Source of the DNA: Spirosoma oryzae | Lineage (GTDB): Bacteria > Bacteroidota > Bacteroidia > Cytophagales > Spirosomataceae | NCBI RefSeq assembly: GCF_003002825.1 | Contig: NZ_PVTE01000032.1 | Location: 1-56,045, forward strand | Direction of reading: 5' to 3' | DNA: 56,045 bases | In this document: in pieces, positions 9,527 to 19,006 of the stretch | Layout of the letters: each line of letters opens with the position of its first letter | Position numbering within the stretch: position 1 is the first letter of the stretch | Translations under genes and position numbers: made by a program | Notes under the pieces: model-generated | What the model was told of the DNA's origin: nothing | Seen by the model: only the letters and a program-made list of their open reading frames with translations | Databases searched by the model: none

Positions 9527-10888
9527 ATGACCGACCAGCCTCCTATTCCTTTCGTTAAAGGCGTCCCTTTCCTGGGTAGTACATTTGCTTTTCTGCACAA
9601 CCCACTTGGCTTTCTGCGCCGACTACAGAAACAATACGGCGATCAGCGGTTGGTCCGTATTCAGCTAGGCCGACGGACGGTGACGGTACTGCTAAAGCCC
9701 GAAGAAGCCAAGTATGTGCTTCAGGAAAACAACCGCAACTACGGGCGGGGTCGGTCGTATAAGGTGCTGCGCGAATTTCTGGGCGACGGCCTGCTGACAA
9801 CCGACGGCGACTACTGGCGTCGGCAGCGCCGATTAGCACAGCCGGCTTTTCACCGGCAGAAGCTGGCTGTGCTGGCCGACACCATGATCGACGAAGCCGT
9901 CGCCTGGACCGGGCGGCTACAGGCGCAGGATCGTACCCGACCAGTCGACGTATCGACCGTTCTGACCGACGTTACGTTGCGCATCGTTACCAAAACCCTG
10001 TTTGGTTCCGGGCTGGGCAACCAGACGGCCAGCCTGTCGCAGGCGCTCAACGAGTTGAATCACATCATTAGCCAGACGGTGCTTAACCCGATACGGTTGC
10101 CCAGCTGGTTTCCCTCCCCCGCCAACCAGGCCTACGAGAAAGCGTCGAAACAGGTGAACGACCTGATCACGGGCATTATTCAAACCCGCCGGCAGGATGC
10201 TACGCCCCACGACGATCTGCTCGACATGCTACTGCGGGCCACCGACGAAGAAACGGGTGAAGGCATGACCGACGCGCAATTGTTGAGCGAGCTGATTACA
10301 CTGTTCACGGCGGGCCACGAAACAACGGCAACGTCGATGGCCTGGACACTTTACCTATTGGCAACCCACCCCGACGTCCAAACCCGCGCCCGCACGGAAG
10401 CGCAGCAGACGCTCGGCACCCGTACGCGCTTTTCGGCCGACGACCTGCGTACCATGCCATACCTGTCGCAGGTCATCAACGAGTCGTTACGGCTCTACCC
10501 GCCGGCCTGGGCCATGAGTCGCCTGTCGCTGGGGCCCGATACGCTGGGCGTTTATTCGTTGGCAGCCGATGAAGGCGTGTTGGTTAGTCCGTACATTCTG
10601 CACCACGACCCCGCCAGCTGGCCAAACCCCGACCAGTTCGACCCGGACCGCTTTGCGCCGGAACGGGCTGCCGGGCGGCACAGCTACGCCTTTCTTCCGT
10701 TTGGCGGTGGCCCCCGACTCTGTATCGGTAATCAGTTTGCACTCCTGGAAATGACGGCGCTGCTGGGTCAGTTACTAACCATGTTTGACCTGACTTCGGC
10801 CGATACCACAGCCGCACAACCAAGCCCGCTCATCACGCTTCGCTCGAAGCAGCCCATTCGGCTTTATCTACGTAATTTGACGATTTAA
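9527..10888 (+). CDS. Cytochrome P450
   Basis: This 453-residue haem-thiolate monooxygenase appears soluble: there is no N-terminal membrane anchor, and the protein opens with a proline-rich PPIPFVKGVPFLG segment. All family hallmarks are present: the I-helix oxygen-activation motif AGHETT at about residue 265, the ExxR pair in NESLRLYPP at about 326, and the haem loop FGGGPRLCIG with the ligand Cys at residue 399. The architecture resembles the bacterial P450 group closest to eukaryotic CYP4/CYP102-like haem domains. The substrate is not predictable. No ferredoxin or reductase partner lies in the window, so electrons must come from elsewhere. It begins 57 bp after the haem lipoprotein gene. 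Confidence 0.93.
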   Translation: MTDQPPIPFVKGVPFLGSTFAFLHNPLGFLRRLQKQYGDQRLVRIQLGRRTVTVLLKPEEAKYVLQENNRNYGRGRSYKVLREFLGDGLLTTDGDYWRRQRRLAQPAFHRQKLAVLADTMIDEAVAWTGRLQAQDRTRPVDVSTVLTDVTLRIVTKTLFGSGLGNQTASLSQALNELNHIISQTVLNPIRLPSWFPSPANQAYEKASKQVNDLITGIIQTRRQDATPHDDLLDMLLRATDEETGEGMTDAQLLSELITLFTAGHETTATSMAWTLYLLATHPDVQTRARTEAQQTLGTRTRFSADDLRTMPYLSQVINESLRLYPPAWAMSRLSLGPDTLGVYSLAADEGVLVSPYILHHDPASWPNPDQFDPDRFAPERAAGRHSYAFLPFGGGPRLCIGNQFALLEMTALLGQLLTMFDLTSADTTAAQPSPLITLRSKQPIRLYLRNLTI

Positions 10889-11111
10889 GCACCCTATACG
10901 TCGGCAAATTATACTTTACGAAGAAGTTTGTTTAACCACCGTTCCACGAAAGCGCATAAACAGACGAGTATCAGCCAGTGGGGGAAACGTACGACTGCCG
11001 CGCGTGAAACAAAGTTATATTTTTCGAAGACCCCCTTGACATTGTGGTAAGCATACCCAAACTTAGATAGTCCATTGATGTTCTGTTTCAATTCACTTAA
11101 AAGGCGACACA

Positions 11112-11486
11112 ATGAGACTAAAAATGCACGCCGTGCGGTTCACGGCAGACCAGAGCCTGTACGATTTTATCCAGGCTAAGCTCAATAAGCTTGACACGTT
11201 TCACGATCACATCGTCAGCGGGGAGGTATTTCTCAAACTGGAGGGAGCCGATTCTAACAAGGTAAAAGAAAAGATTATCGAAGTCCGGCTGATGCTGCCG
11301 GGTAAAGAGATCTTCGTCAAAGAACACGACAAAAGCTTCGAGTCCGCAACAGATCGGGTACTCGAAGTCCTGAAAGATAAATTGGTTCGCTGTAAAGAAA
11401 AACGCAACGACTTTTCGAGTCAGGCGATCGTCGACGAAAAAGCGCGTATGCAGGCGGACGAGGCTGTGGAAGCCGACGAGTACTAG
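11112..11486 (+). CDS. Ribosome hibernation-promoting factor, HPF/YfiA family
   Basis: This 124-residue protein of the sigma-54 modulation/S30EA family binds the 30S subunit at the decoding centre and silences idle ribosomes. The beta-alpha-beta-beta-beta-alpha core covers about residues 1-100, including FTADQSLYDFIQAKLNKLD and the C-terminal helix FESATDRVLEVLKDKL. It lacks the extra dimerisation domain of long HPF, so it is a short form with an acidic tail. It is monocistronic: a bidirectional terminator separates it from metK on the other strand. Confidence 0.85.
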   Translation: MRLKMHAVRFTADQSLYDFIQAKLNKLDTFHDHIVSGEVFLKLEGADSNKVKEKIIEVRLMLPGKEIFVKEHDKSFESATDRVLEVLKDKLVRCKEKRNDFSSQAIVDEKARMQADEAVEADEY

Positions 11487-11517
11487 GTTTACGATTTTCG
11501 GTGTACAGTTTACGGTG
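11487..11517. repeat. Hairpin element, ACCGTATACC/GAAAACC family, partial copy 2
   Basis: Immediately after the TAG stop there is a half element with GATTTTCGGTGTACAG and TTTACGGTG words like those at 5851-5869. The right arm is largely missing; only GTACCGAACC at about 11548 resembles it. Confidence 0.4.
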
Positions 11518-11562
11518 ACGCCACTTGTGTCATTCACCCTGAGCCATGTACCGAACCTCACC

Positions 11563-11604
11563 AAAAGCAGAAAGCCATCCCGAACAGGATGGCTTTCTGC
11601 TTTC
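11563..11604. terminator. Bidirectional Rho-independent terminator
   Basis: A 15-bp perfect stem (AGCAGAAAGCCATCC at 11566-11580 and its complement after a 6-base loop) is flanked by A and T runs on both sides. It serves the convergent hibernation factor and metK genes. Confidence 0.85.
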
Positions 11605-11616
11605 TAGCGTATTGGC

Positions 11617-12894
11617 TTACAAGCCAAATGACTCTTTTACCTTATCGACGAAATCAAGTTTCTCCCAGGTAAACAGTTCAACTTCAACCTGCTTGGCGTT
11701 GCCGTTCGAACCGAACGTCTTCGTCACAACTTCGTTCTTACGCCCCATGTGGCCATAAGCCGCCGTTTCCGAATAGATCGGGTTCCGCAGCTTCAGCCGT
11801 TGCTCGATTGCGTACGGACGCATGTCGAAGATCGCTGCGATTTTCTCCGCGATAGCTCCGTCGTTCATATCGACTTTCGCCGTTCCGTACGTATTGACGT
11901 ACAGACCGCATGGCTTGGCTACACCGATAGCGTACGATACCTGCACCAATACCTGATCGCACAGACCAGCCGCTACCATGTTTTTCGCAATATGGCGCGT
12001 GGCATAGGCCGCCGACCGGTCGACTTTCGAGGGATCTTTGCCCGAGAAAGCACCACCGCCGTGTGCACCTTTACCACCGTACGTATCCACAATGATTTTC
12101 CGACCCGTCAGCCCCGTATCGCCGTGCGGTCCACCGATCACGAACTTACCCGTTGGGTTGATATAGTACGTGATGTTCTCGTCGAACAGGCCGTGCAGTT
12201 CAGGCTTCAGCTTTGCCTTCACGCGGGGGATAACGATGTTGATAACGTCTTCCCGAATCTTGGCCAGCATCGTTTCGTCGTCGGCGAAATCGTCGTGCTG
12301 CGTCGACACGACAATCGTATCGATGCGGATCGGCTGATCGTCGTCAGAATACTCGATCGTCACCTGCGATTTAGCATCCGGCCGCAGGTACGGCATCAGG
12401 TCAGACTCGTTGTTACGGATATACGACATCTCCCGCAGAATGGCGTGCGCCAGATCCAGCGGCAGGGGCATGTAGTTGTCGGTTTCGTTGGTAGCGTAAC
12501 CGAACATCATACCCTGGTCACCAGCGCCCTGCGCGTTAGCCAGCGTTTCGAAATCATTATTTTCTACCTTCCGGTCAACCCCCTGATTGATGTCAGCCGA
12601 CTGATCATGCAGCGCCGAGAAGACCCCGCAGGAGTTAGCTTCGAACATGTATTCGCTTTTGGTATAGCCAATTTTGCGAATTACCTCGCGAGCAATTTTC
12701 TGCACGTCGAGATATGTATCGGTCTTGATTTCACCGGCTAGTACGACCTGTCCAGTCGTTACCAGTGTCTCACAGGCTACCTTACTGGAAGGGTCAAAAG
12801 CGAGGAAGTTATCAATCAGCGCGTCGGAAATCTGGTCGGCTACCTTATCGGGGTGCCCTTCAGATACAGACTCGGAAGTGAATAAGTATGGCAT
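11617..12894 (-). CDS. metK: S-adenosylmethionine synthase
   Basis: This 425-residue cytoplasmic enzyme makes S-adenosylmethionine from methionine and ATP and needs Mg2+ and K+. The family signatures are clear: [15 protein letters not shown] at residues 10-24 (ATP and metal binding), [12 protein letters not shown] at about 122, and the P-loop-like [16 protein letters not shown] at about 277. The length is slightly above the E. coli enzyme (384), as is common in Bacteroidota. A consensus promoter stands 29 bp upstream of the ATG, and a terminator shared with the hibernation factor follows. Confidence 0.97.
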   Translation of the reverse strand: MPYLFTSESVSEGHPDKVADQISDALIDNFLAFDPSSKVACETLVTTGQVVLAGEIKTDTYLDVQKIAREVIRKIGYTKSEYMFEANSCGVFSALHDQSADINQGVDRKVENNDFETLANAQGAGDQGMMFGYATNETDNYMPLPLDLAHAILREMSYIRNNESDLMPYLRPDAKSQVTIEYSDDDQPIRIDTIVVSTQHDDFADDETMLAKIREDVINIVIPRVKAKLKPELHGLFDENITYYINPTGKFVIGGPHGDTGLTGRKIIVDTYGGKGAHGGGAFSGKDPSKVDRSAAYATRHIAKNMVAAGLCDQVLVQVSYAIGVAKPCGLYVNTYGTAKVDMNDGAIAEKIAAIFDMRPYAIEQRLKLRNPIYSETAAYGHMGRKNEVVTKTFGSNGNAKQVEVELFTWEKLDFVDKVKESFGL

Positions 12895-12922
12895 TGCGCT
12901 TTACAGGCTTGTTTTTAGAGCG

Positions 12923-12953
12923 CAAAGCTACGCCTTATTTAAAAAGGGCCAAA
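12923..12953 (-). promoter_or_regulatory. Consensus Bacteroidota promoter of metK
   Basis: On the minus strand, TTTG (12950-12953) is followed after exactly 19 bases by TAGCTTTG (12923-12930), matching TTTG-N19-TAnnTTTG. The start codon lies about 28 bases downstream of the -7 box, leaving a short leader. Confidence 0.8.
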
Positions 12954-12979
12954 TAAATAACGGCAACGAGTAACCTAAG

Positions 12980-13534
12980 CTACAAGTCGCGCTGTTGGTG
13001 AATACGTTGTGCCTGATCGCGTGCCCGCTTTAGCCGCATCTTTATCGCACTGACGCTTACCTGATGCTCGTCGGCCAGCACACCAATGTCCTTCCCACCC
13101 AGGTAGCGCTCCCGTAGAATTCGTTCGTCGCGCCCGGGCAGTTGATTCAGTGTTTGTTCAGCATGGTGCCAACGATCGTCCAGCGACGCACTGTCTGACC
13201 CTTGCAGGTGATGGTTTTCATGCAGATCAGCATCGCAGAATAGCGTATGCCGACGCAGGTCGCGCTGCTGCCGAACGGTGAAACAATGGTTACGAGTGAG
13301 GGTGTAAAGCCAGGTCGAAAAGCTGGCTTCCTGTCGAAATCCACCCAGCCGTCGGAACACCTTGACGAATACTTCCTGAGTTTGGTCCTGCGCTTCGGTT
13401 ATGTCTTCCAGATAGCGAATACAGGACTGGTACACCTTGCGGTTGTAACGGCAGTAAAGCTCGGCGAAATCAGTCGGTTCCTGCGACTGCACAAAACGCC
13501 TTACCAATTCTTCGTCAGTGAAGTTGTTTTTCAT
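12980..13534 (-). CDS. ECF RNA polymerase sigma factor
   Basis: This 184-residue group-IV sigma factor has region 2 at about 21-87 (FAELYCRYNRKVYQSCIRYL then DQTQEVFVKVFRRLGGF) and region 4 at about 120-176 (LNQLPGRDERILRERYLGG and a helix-turn-helix DIGVLADEHQVSVSAIKMRL). The ATG at 13534 is chosen; an upstream in-frame TTG would add 15 hydrophobic residues not typical of the family. No FecR or other anti-sigma is adjacent, so it is probably a general RpoE-like regulator rather than a SusC-linked one. It precedes metK, which has its own promoter. Confidence 0.88.
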   Translation of the reverse strand: MKNNFTDEELVRRFVQSQEPTDFAELYCRYNRKVYQSCIRYLEDITEAQDQTQEVFVKVFRRLGGFRQEASFSTWLYTLTRNHCFTVRQQRDLRRHTLFCDADLHENHHLQGSDSASLDDRWHHAEQTLNQLPGRDERILRERYLGGKDIGVLADEHQVSVSAIKMRLKRARDQAQRIHQQRDL

Positions 13535-13788
13535 GGTCAATAACGTAGCACCGGTCAGCAAGAAAGACTTACTGACCAACTTGATTCTTTATGGGTTGAA
13601 TGCAATGCGTACGTTACCGCGTGAGGCATGTAAGGATAAATAACTGCCAGTTAGTTTAACATGAACAAGGGCAACTATTCACCTATCGGGCAACATGAAT
13701 AGGACTACACTTTACGTATATGGTAACAGCAGTATGGGCTAAAAATAATTCGTCAGTATGTATACTCTTTGTAATCAACCGCTTACTA

Positions 13789-14943
13789 TCAACGGGCAAC
13801 AAATTTGCGCCGTAGCACCTGTATCATCGCGACCAGAAAAGGACGCGTTGGCATGGTCGTAAACAGTCGTAGTTCGTCCGGAAACGTTGTGTCTTCGTCG
13901 AGAAAACGAAACACCCGGACAGGATTACGCGCGTAGATACGGGTAAACAATGCATCGGCGGGATACCGGTTATTTTCCAGCACGTTTAGAAAAATACTGT
14001 CGTACAAGGCGAACCGTCGTTTAAGCCACGGTACGCGCCGGACTGGTTTTCCCGTCTTTGCTATGTTGTCGACAAGCTCGCGCAGGTATCGCTGCGTACG
14101 ACTAAACGTATAGCCAGTTGAGGGTTTGGTGTAGCCACCCGCTGTACCAATCCGGATGATGTGTTCCGACGGCGTTTCGGTCGTCGTTACATCCGACATG
14201 GGAATAACGCCGGTTTCTACGTCCGTGATCTGGTACGCCCCTGTGTCGATGTGCTGACTCAGGTAGTGGCGCAGGGCATACTCATATTCATCGCTGCTTA
14301 GCAGCCGCTGGTTAAATAGCGTGAATTCGACCAGTGCCCGGTTTTCGTCAAAGGGTAACACGTAGACAAACCGGCAGTCGTCGTGCTGATCGGTCCGAAA
14401 ATCCATAATTATCGGCACGGCCGGATCAAAACAGGGGCGCTCCGTTTCGACAAACCAGCCTTTGAAATGCTGCAACAGGTTATGGTTTTCGGGCTGATCG
14501 AGCGTTAGCTGATACGTACTATCGAACACGTAATCAGCCAGATACGGCTCATCATCGGCAATAACGAATCCACCCTGTGGGGTATCCTTGATGCGATTGA
14601 TGGTAGCCTGTTTCCGCTCAATGTTTGGAAACTGCGTTAGTTGCTGCTCAACGAAGGTGTAAAAATCGATCCCGCGCAGCATCTTGTACCGATAGTCGCC
14701 CATCCCCAGCCGACCTGTGTACCCCGGTCCGTAGAAAGCTGCGGTATCCCAGCACTGAAACAGTATCGGCTCAAACGGACCCGCTCCTTTTTCCCAGAAA
14801 CACCAGGTTCGGTCGTTCCGATTTTTCTGGTCACGTTCCAGAATAAGTATTGATCGATCCCGTAACAAAGAGCGTGTCAGGTAATAGGCCAGACTCAGGC
14901 CCGCCATGCCGCCCCCCGCGATGATGAAGTCGTATTTTTTCAT
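13789..14943 (-). CDS. crtY: Lycopene beta-cyclase, CrtY/CrtL type
   Basis: This 384-residue flavoprotein cyclises the ends of lycopene to form beta-carotene. The N-terminal dinucleotide-binding motif IIAGGGMAGLSLAY lies at residues 7-20. The family motif RTWCFWEKG is at about 45-53, and an RIGTAGGYTKPSTGYTF segment lies in the second half. The ATG at 14943 is preferred over an upstream TTG. No other carotenoid genes (crtB, crtI, crtZ) are in the window, so this gene sits apart from the rest of its pathway. It follows lipA, separated by a terminator, and is probably transcribed alone. Confidence 0.88.
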   Translation of the reverse strand: MKKYDFIIAGGGMAGLSLAYYLTRSLLRDRSILILERDQKNRNDRTWCFWEKGAGPFEPILFQCWDTAAFYGPGYTGRLGMGDYRYKMLRGIDFYTFVEQQLTQFPNIERKQATINRIKDTPQGGFVIADDEPYLADYVFDSTYQLTLDQPENHNLLQHFKGWFVETERPCFDPAVPIIMDFRTDQHDDCRFVYVLPFDENRALVEFTLFNQRLLSSDEYEYALRHYLSQHIDTGAYQITDVETGVIPMSDVTTTETPSEHIIRIGTAGGYTKPSTGYTFSRTQRYLRELVDNIAKTGKPVRRVPWLKRRFALYDSIFLNVLENNRYPADALFTRIYARNPVRVFRFLDEDTTFPDELRLFTTMPTRPFLVAMIQVLRRKFVAR

Positions 14944-14984
14944 GCACAAAAACAAAAGCCCGGACGCACCGTCCGGGCTTTTGT
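14944..14984 (-). terminator. Rho-independent terminator of lipA
   Basis: A 14-bp perfect stem (14952-14965 with 14971-14984, 5-base loop) is followed on the minus strand by a T-rich run that reaches the start codon of the cyclase gene. Confidence 0.85.
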
Positions 14985-15024
14985 ACGAAATAAGGTTGTG
15001 GTTGTCAGGTTTACAAACCGTTAC

Positions 15025-15903
15025 CTAGACATTTACGTGCTTTTCGGCGTGATAACTTGAGCGGACCAGTGGCCCCGACTCTACGTATTTCAGCCCGCGC
15101 CGGAGGCCTTCCTCCCGGTACATCGCAAACGTATCGGGGTGAATCCATTCGATCACCTCGTGGTGCATCTTGGTGGGTTGCAGGTATTGGCCCAGCGTCA
15201 GCACGTCCAGACCGTTGGCGGCCAGATCGTCCATTGCCTTGAATACTTCGTCGTGCGTTTCGCCCAGCCCCAGCATAATGCCCGATTTGGTCCGCTGTCC
15301 ATATGCTTTGGTGCGTCGAATCTGTTCCAGACTGCGTTCGTAGCGCGCCTGCGGACGCACACGCCGGTACAACCGCTCGACGGTTTCCATATTGTGCGAA
15401 ACGACTTCCTGCCCGGCCGAAATCATCCGTTCGAGCGATTCCCAGTTTCCTTTCGTGTCGGGAATAAGCGTTTCGATGGTCGTCGTGGGCGACGCTTCCT
15501 TGATGAGCCGTACGGTTTGGTACCAGATTTCGGCACCCCGGTCCTTCAGCTCATCGCGGTTCACCGACGTAATCACCGCGTGCTTGACTTTCATCAGCAC
15601 AATGGCTTCGGCAACACGCCGGGGCTCATCGGTGTCATATTCATTAGGTCGTCCGGTCGCAACGGCACAGAATGTGCAGCTGCGGGTGCAGACGTTACCC
15701 AGTATCATAAACGTAGCCGTACCGGCACCCCAGCATTCGCCCATGTTCGGGCAGTTGCCGCTCTCGCAGATGGTGTGCAGTTTGTGCTCATCGACCAGTT
15801 TCCGGACTTTGGCGTACTCCGGCCCGATAGGTAGCTTCACGCGTAGCCAGTCAGGACGTTTTTTTCGCTGTTGTTCGGAGGGTATTACGGGTAATTCGAT
15901 CAT
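15025..15903 (-). CDS. lipA: Lipoyl synthase
   Basis: This 292-residue radical-SAM enzyme inserts two sulfurs into octanoyl groups on the E2 and H proteins of 2-oxoacid dehydrogenases and the glycine cleavage system. Both iron-sulfur clusters are visible: the auxiliary cluster in [12 protein letters not shown] (Cys46, 51, 57) and the radical-SAM cluster in CTRSCTFC (Cys72, 76, 79). The length is typical. The ATG start at 15903 is well placed. A terminator follows, and upstream lies a purine-rich hairpin that separates it from the next gene. Confidence 0.97.
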   Translation of the reverse strand: MIELPVIPSEQQRKKRPDWLRVKLPIGPEYAKVRKLVDEHKLHTICESGNCPNMGECWGAGTATFMILGNVCTRSCTFCAVATGRPNEYDTDEPRRVAEAIVLMKVKHAVITSVNRDELKDRGAEIWYQTVRLIKEASPTTTIETLIPDTKGNWESLERMISAGQEVVSHNMETVERLYRRVRPQARYERSLEQIRRTKAYGQRTKSGIMLGLGETHDEVFKAMDDLAANGLDVLTLGQYLQPTKMHHEVIEWIHPDTFAMYREEGLRRGLKYVESGPLVRSSYHAEKHVNV

Positions 15904-15983
15904 ATCTCCTCGTGCCTTTCCACAAAAATTCGTTTTGGCTCCGTAAAGTTCGTTTATGGCGCGTTGAGAAGAAAAGGAGTTTG

Positions 15984-16062
15984 GGAAGAAAGAGAAAAGA
16001 CGACAGAAGAAAGATTGATTCTCACCAATGTCTTTCTTCTGTCGTCTTTTCTCTTTCTTCTT
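15984..16062. repeat. Purine-rich long hairpin, copy 1
   Basis: A left arm of about 33 bases made almost only of A and G (AAGAAAGAG, AAAAGACGACAG words) pairs nearly perfectly with a pyrimidine-rich right arm (16026-16062) around a short loop. It lies between the 3' end of the gene at 16067 and the 5' end of lipA. Related copies are at 30761 and 43361. Confidence 0.7.
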
Positions 16063-16066
16063 ACCC

Positions 16067-16846
16067 TTACTTCCGACTGCCGAAAAACAGGGTGATATAG
16101 CCGGAGGTAAAGAATTGTCGGTTACCGTTTTCGCGGTTACCGCCGGGCGTTGTATCGGGAATGATGACGATTTTATTCGGGAACACTTCCGCCAGGAAGC
16201 CGATTTCTACGCCCGTCGTATTGTTTCGAAACGCACTCAGTTCAAAACTAAGCGCGGCTTTCACATTCAGCCCAACCGTAAATTTCGATTCACCAAATCC
16301 CTGAAAAAAGCCCCCCGGTCCGACAGGTGCCCCCGTCGCGCCCGGCTGCGACAACGACGCGTACGGCACCGACACCTGCCGGTTACCTTCCTGTACGTTG
16401 ACGTAATAGGGCTTGATGATACCCAGCGTGGGACCGGCGGCTACGATACCGTTTACCGCGATACCCTCGTCGCCCGACCGCTGAAACAGTTTGACCTCCC
16501 GGCCGTACTGCCCCCTGACGGCGAACAGGTAGTTTTCCTTTCCTTCGATGTATCGCCCCGACGCGTAACCGCTGCTCGTCGCCAGTTCTTTCGGGTGTTT
16601 GACGTTGACGGCTTCGATGCTGAGGTAGCGTGCCTGTGGCAGACCAAACAGGTCGTCGGACAGTTGCTTCGACTGGCGAAACGATACCCCACCCAGAATA
16701 CCCGAGTTGGTGTTTGTCGTTACGCCGAAGGTAGTCGTCCGCTGGTAATTCTCGTCTTCGGGATCGTTGGTCTGCGCCAGCACCTGGGTACTGCCCAGCC
16801 ACCAGCTCATCAACAGTATGCCCAGTACCGTATAATGTGTTCGCAT
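16067..16846 (-). CDS. Secreted, probable outer-membrane beta-barrel protein of unknown function
   Basis: This 259-residue protein has a clear signal peptide ([18 protein letters not shown], cut near VLAQ at residue 25). The mature part is rich in alternating aromatic and glycine residues, such as [30 protein letters not shown] and [14 protein letters not shown] at the end. This pattern is typical of small outer-membrane barrels. The loop [21 protein letters not shown] segment at about residues 175-190 is unusually rich in Pro and Gly. I do not recognise a named family. The ATG at 16846 is chosen over an upstream GTG because it places the signal peptide at the N-terminus. Confidence 0.7.
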   Translation of the reverse strand: MRTHYTVLGILLMSWWLGSTQVLAQTNDPEDENYQRTTTFGVTTNTNSGILGGVSFRQSKQLSDDLFGLPQARYLSIEAVNVKHPKELATSSGYASGRYIEGKENYLFAVRGQYGREVKLFQRSGDEGIAVNGIVAAGPTLGIIKPYYVNVQEGNRQVSVPYASLSQPGATGAPVGPGGFFQGFGESKFTVGLNVKAALSFELSAFRNNTTGVEIGFLAEVFPNKIVIIPDTTPGGNRENGNRQFFTSGYITLFFGSRK

Positions 16847-17042
16847 CGCTCTCTGATTCAGCACTAAAACTACCTTAATTTCTCTTAATCTCCAGCAAAA
16901 TTCGACCTGCTCTAGCCTAACCCGATCCTGCTGCTTATGTTTAACGAAAAATAACCGGCGGCATGCCTGTGGCAGTCCCTGTTTATTTGCTATACGAAAT
17001 ACAGCGACTACGCCGATTTACCACTTACACAGTTCGTTTGTT

Positions 17043-17474
17043 ATGCCAACCATTCACATTGAGTATCAGGGCGATCTACGCACCGATTGCGCCCACCTTC
17101 AGTCGGGTACGCATATTCTGACCGATGCACCGTCGGACAATCAGGGCCGGGGAGAAGCCTTCTCGCCAACCGATCTGGTCGCTAACGCACTAGGCTCGTG
17201 TATTCTGACGACCATGGCCATTTTCGCCCGGCGCGACGGCATTGAGTTGACCGGTAGTTCAGCTGACGTAACGAAGGTGATGAGCAGCGAACCACCCCGG
17301 CGCATCGCCCGGATCGAAGTCGGCCTAACCCTTCGAACCACAGGCGCTTTGCCCGACGAAGCAACCCGCACAAAACTGGAGCGTATCGCACACACCTGCC
17401 CGGTAGCGATCAGCCTCCATCCCGACATCGAGCAGGCCGTCACCATTCAGTGGGAAGCCCCGGTCGAAGCCTGA
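17043..17474 (+). CDS. OsmC/Ohr-family thiol peroxidase-like protein
   Basis: This 143-residue cytoplasmic protein belongs to the OsmC superfamily, whose members reduce organic hydroperoxides with a pair of cysteines. The two expected cysteines are present: Cys53 in NALGSCILTTM and Cys119 in HTCPVAISLHPD. The protein is closer to the YhfA-like OsmC subgroup than to Ohr (by motif layout, inference). It stands alone, with a strong terminator shared with the convergent gene on the other strand. Confidence 0.88.
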   Translation: MPTIHIEYQGDLRTDCAHLQSGTHILTDAPSDNQGRGEAFSPTDLVANALGSCILTTMAIFARRDGIELTGSSADVTKVMSSEPPRRIARIEVGLTLRTTGALPDEATRTKLERIAHTCPVAISLHPDIEQAVTIQWEAPVEA

Positions 17475-17495
17475 TCAATACGTTTCCTATACTTT

Positions 17496-17540
17496 AACGG
17501 GTAGGGTCGCTTCTCCGAATTGGACGCGACCCTACCCGTT
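17496..17540. terminator. Bidirectional terminator hairpin
   Basis: A 15-bp perfect inverted repeat (AACGGGTAGGGTCGC and its complement, 15-base loop) lies between convergent genes 17043-17474 (+) and 17548-18357 (-). Confidence 0.75.
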
Positions 17541-17547
17541 ATACGTT

Positions 17548-18357
17548 TCAGTTTGTGGCTTTTTCCCGTTTGCGTTCCTTGCGGTGTCTGGCCCAAGACT
17601 TAACGTCGGCGGTGAAATTCTCCAGAAAGAATGATGGTCCGACCGATACGTACAAGCCGCTGTAGTTAATCTGGCTTTCGGGAATATCCTTCTTCAGCAC
17701 AAATCGATAACCCGACAGGAAATAAAGGCCGAACCAGCGCAGTGGCTTGAACCAGCGGACGTACGGAAACTGATACGCCATCGATACGCCAACCCCAACC
17801 GGAATGAAAATACCCCGTGCGACTTCTACTTCCCTGTCGGGTTCGGCTACCTCGTAGCGCGAATGTCCATAGCCGATTTCGGTTGGCAGACTGATTTCAA
17901 ACGGCCCTTTCCGGTACAGATAACGCTCATAAAAGACCGTTGCGATGCGTAGGTGACGCGTTACGGCCGCCGACGTATTCGGCAGCAAACCCGGCTGATC
18001 GAGGTGCTGGTTGACAAAATAAAAACCCGCACCGGCCTTGAAGCTAGCAGCCCGCCCACTTTCAAGGGCACTCCGTTTGTGCTTGGCCGGAAAGAGAAAG
18101 CCCGCCCGAACGCCGTACACGCTGACAGGGGTCAGCTTGTCGTTTTCGTTACGGGTATCGTTGAAGAAAAAGAAGCGCTGATCCGTCGACGCCGTGAACG
18201 TAAGCGACGATGGCGTTTCGGTCTGGGTTGAGTCCCGACCGTCGGTAAGCTTGGTTTTTTTCAGGATGCCCGCTTGTCCCTGCGCCCATCCTGTCGACCA
18301 TATACCCAACCAACAGCCCAGAAAAAGGAGAAGTAATTGCCATGCAGTGCCCTTCAT
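17548..18357 (-). CDS. Secreted protein of unknown function, probable outer-membrane protein
   Basis: This 269-residue protein has a signal peptide (MKGTAWQLLLLFLGCWLG... cut after STGWAQ, about residue 25). The mature chain has many aromatic residues in strand-like patterns (RFFFFNDTR, VYGVRAGFLFP, FGLYFLSGYRFVL, SGLYVSVGPSFFLENF), which suggests a beta-barrel. The tail is strongly basic (RHRKERKREKATN). I do not recognise a named family. It is the only gene of its transcription unit, ending at the shared terminator. Confidence 0.65.
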   Translation of the reverse strand: MKGTAWQLLLLFLGCWLGIWSTGWAQGQAGILKKTKLTDGRDSTQTETPSSLTFTASTDQRFFFFNDTRNENDKLTPVSVYGVRAGFLFPAKHKRSALESGRAASFKAGAGFYFVNQHLDQPGLLPNTSAAVTRHLRIATVFYERYLYRKGPFEISLPTEIGYGHSRYEVAEPDREVEVARGIFIPVGVGVSMAYQFPYVRWFKPLRWFGLYFLSGYRFVLKKDIPESQINYSGLYVSVGPSFFLENFTADVKSWARHRKERKREKATN

Positions 18358-18535
18358 CGATTTATCGTTAATGATGACATAACGCCCCTGCCTGTCAATG
18401 GTTATGAATGCGCTCGTTCAGGCAGGCAGAGTCCGTTCGTTGCCAGTCGTTCTACCAGGCGGTAGCAAAAGTCGTACGAACCTAACCTTTCATCGTACAG
18501 CCCGTTGAGTGGCTAGCACAAAACCACGCAACGAC

Positions 18536-19006
18536 ATGGCAACGAAAACCAGTCAATCGGCAACGTCAGCCGATAAACCAAAATCGAGCAGCGCGAAGAA
18601 GAAACCGGACGCTAACTACGACAAACCGGATCTGCGCGAAAAACTCAAGGAAGAAATCAAAGCGGGTGATAAGGGGGGGAAGCCCGGCCAATGGAGTGCC
18701 CGTAAAGCGCAGCTACTGACGCACGAATACGAGAAAGCCGGCGGTGGCTACCTCGACGAGAAGCGCACCGAAGCGCAACAGCATCTGGAAAAATGGACCG
18801 ACGAAGACTGGCAAACCTCCGACGGAAAACCCGCTGATCGCGACGGAGGAACCACACGCTATCTCCCCAAGGAAGCTTGGGACGAGCTATCGCCCGCCGA
18901 GAAAAAAGCGACGAACGCGAAAAAACAGGCGGGCTCTAAAGAAGGCAAGCAGTTTGTCGATAATACAGCGAAGGCGAAAAAAGCCCGGCAGAAAGCGCAG
19001 GAATAG
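18536..19006 (+). CDS. DUF5872-like lysine-rich protein
   Basis: This 156-residue protein is rich in Lys, Glu and Ala. A low-complexity N-terminus (AKKKPDANYDKP) precedes a conserved-looking block: DLREKLKEEIKAGDKGGKPG, WSARKAQLLTHEYEKAGGGY, then LEKWTDEDWQT and TRYLPKEAWDELSPAEKKAT. I recognise this layout as the DUF5872 type seen in diverse bacteria and in some phages and large viruses; the function is not known. No signal peptide or membrane segment is present. The ATG at 18536 is preferred over an upstream GTG. A possible terminator lies 184 bp downstream. Confidence 0.75.
   Translation: MATKTSQSATSADKPKSSSAKKKPDANYDKPDLREKLKEEIKAGDKGGKPGQWSARKAQLLTHEYEKAGGGYLDEKRTEAQQHLEKWTDEDWQTSDGKPADRDGGTTRYLPKEAWDELSPAEKKATNAKKQAGSKEGKQFVDNTAKAKKARQKAQE

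Noticed and set aside
10909..11112. Small minus-strand frame (67 residues) before the hibernation factor
   Set aside because: It has no conserved features and its TTG or GTG start overlaps the neighbouring start codon; it is probably non-coding leader DNA.
11749..12741. 330-residue open frame antisense to metK
   Set aside because: metK motifs are unmistakable on the other strand; this frame is a shadow.
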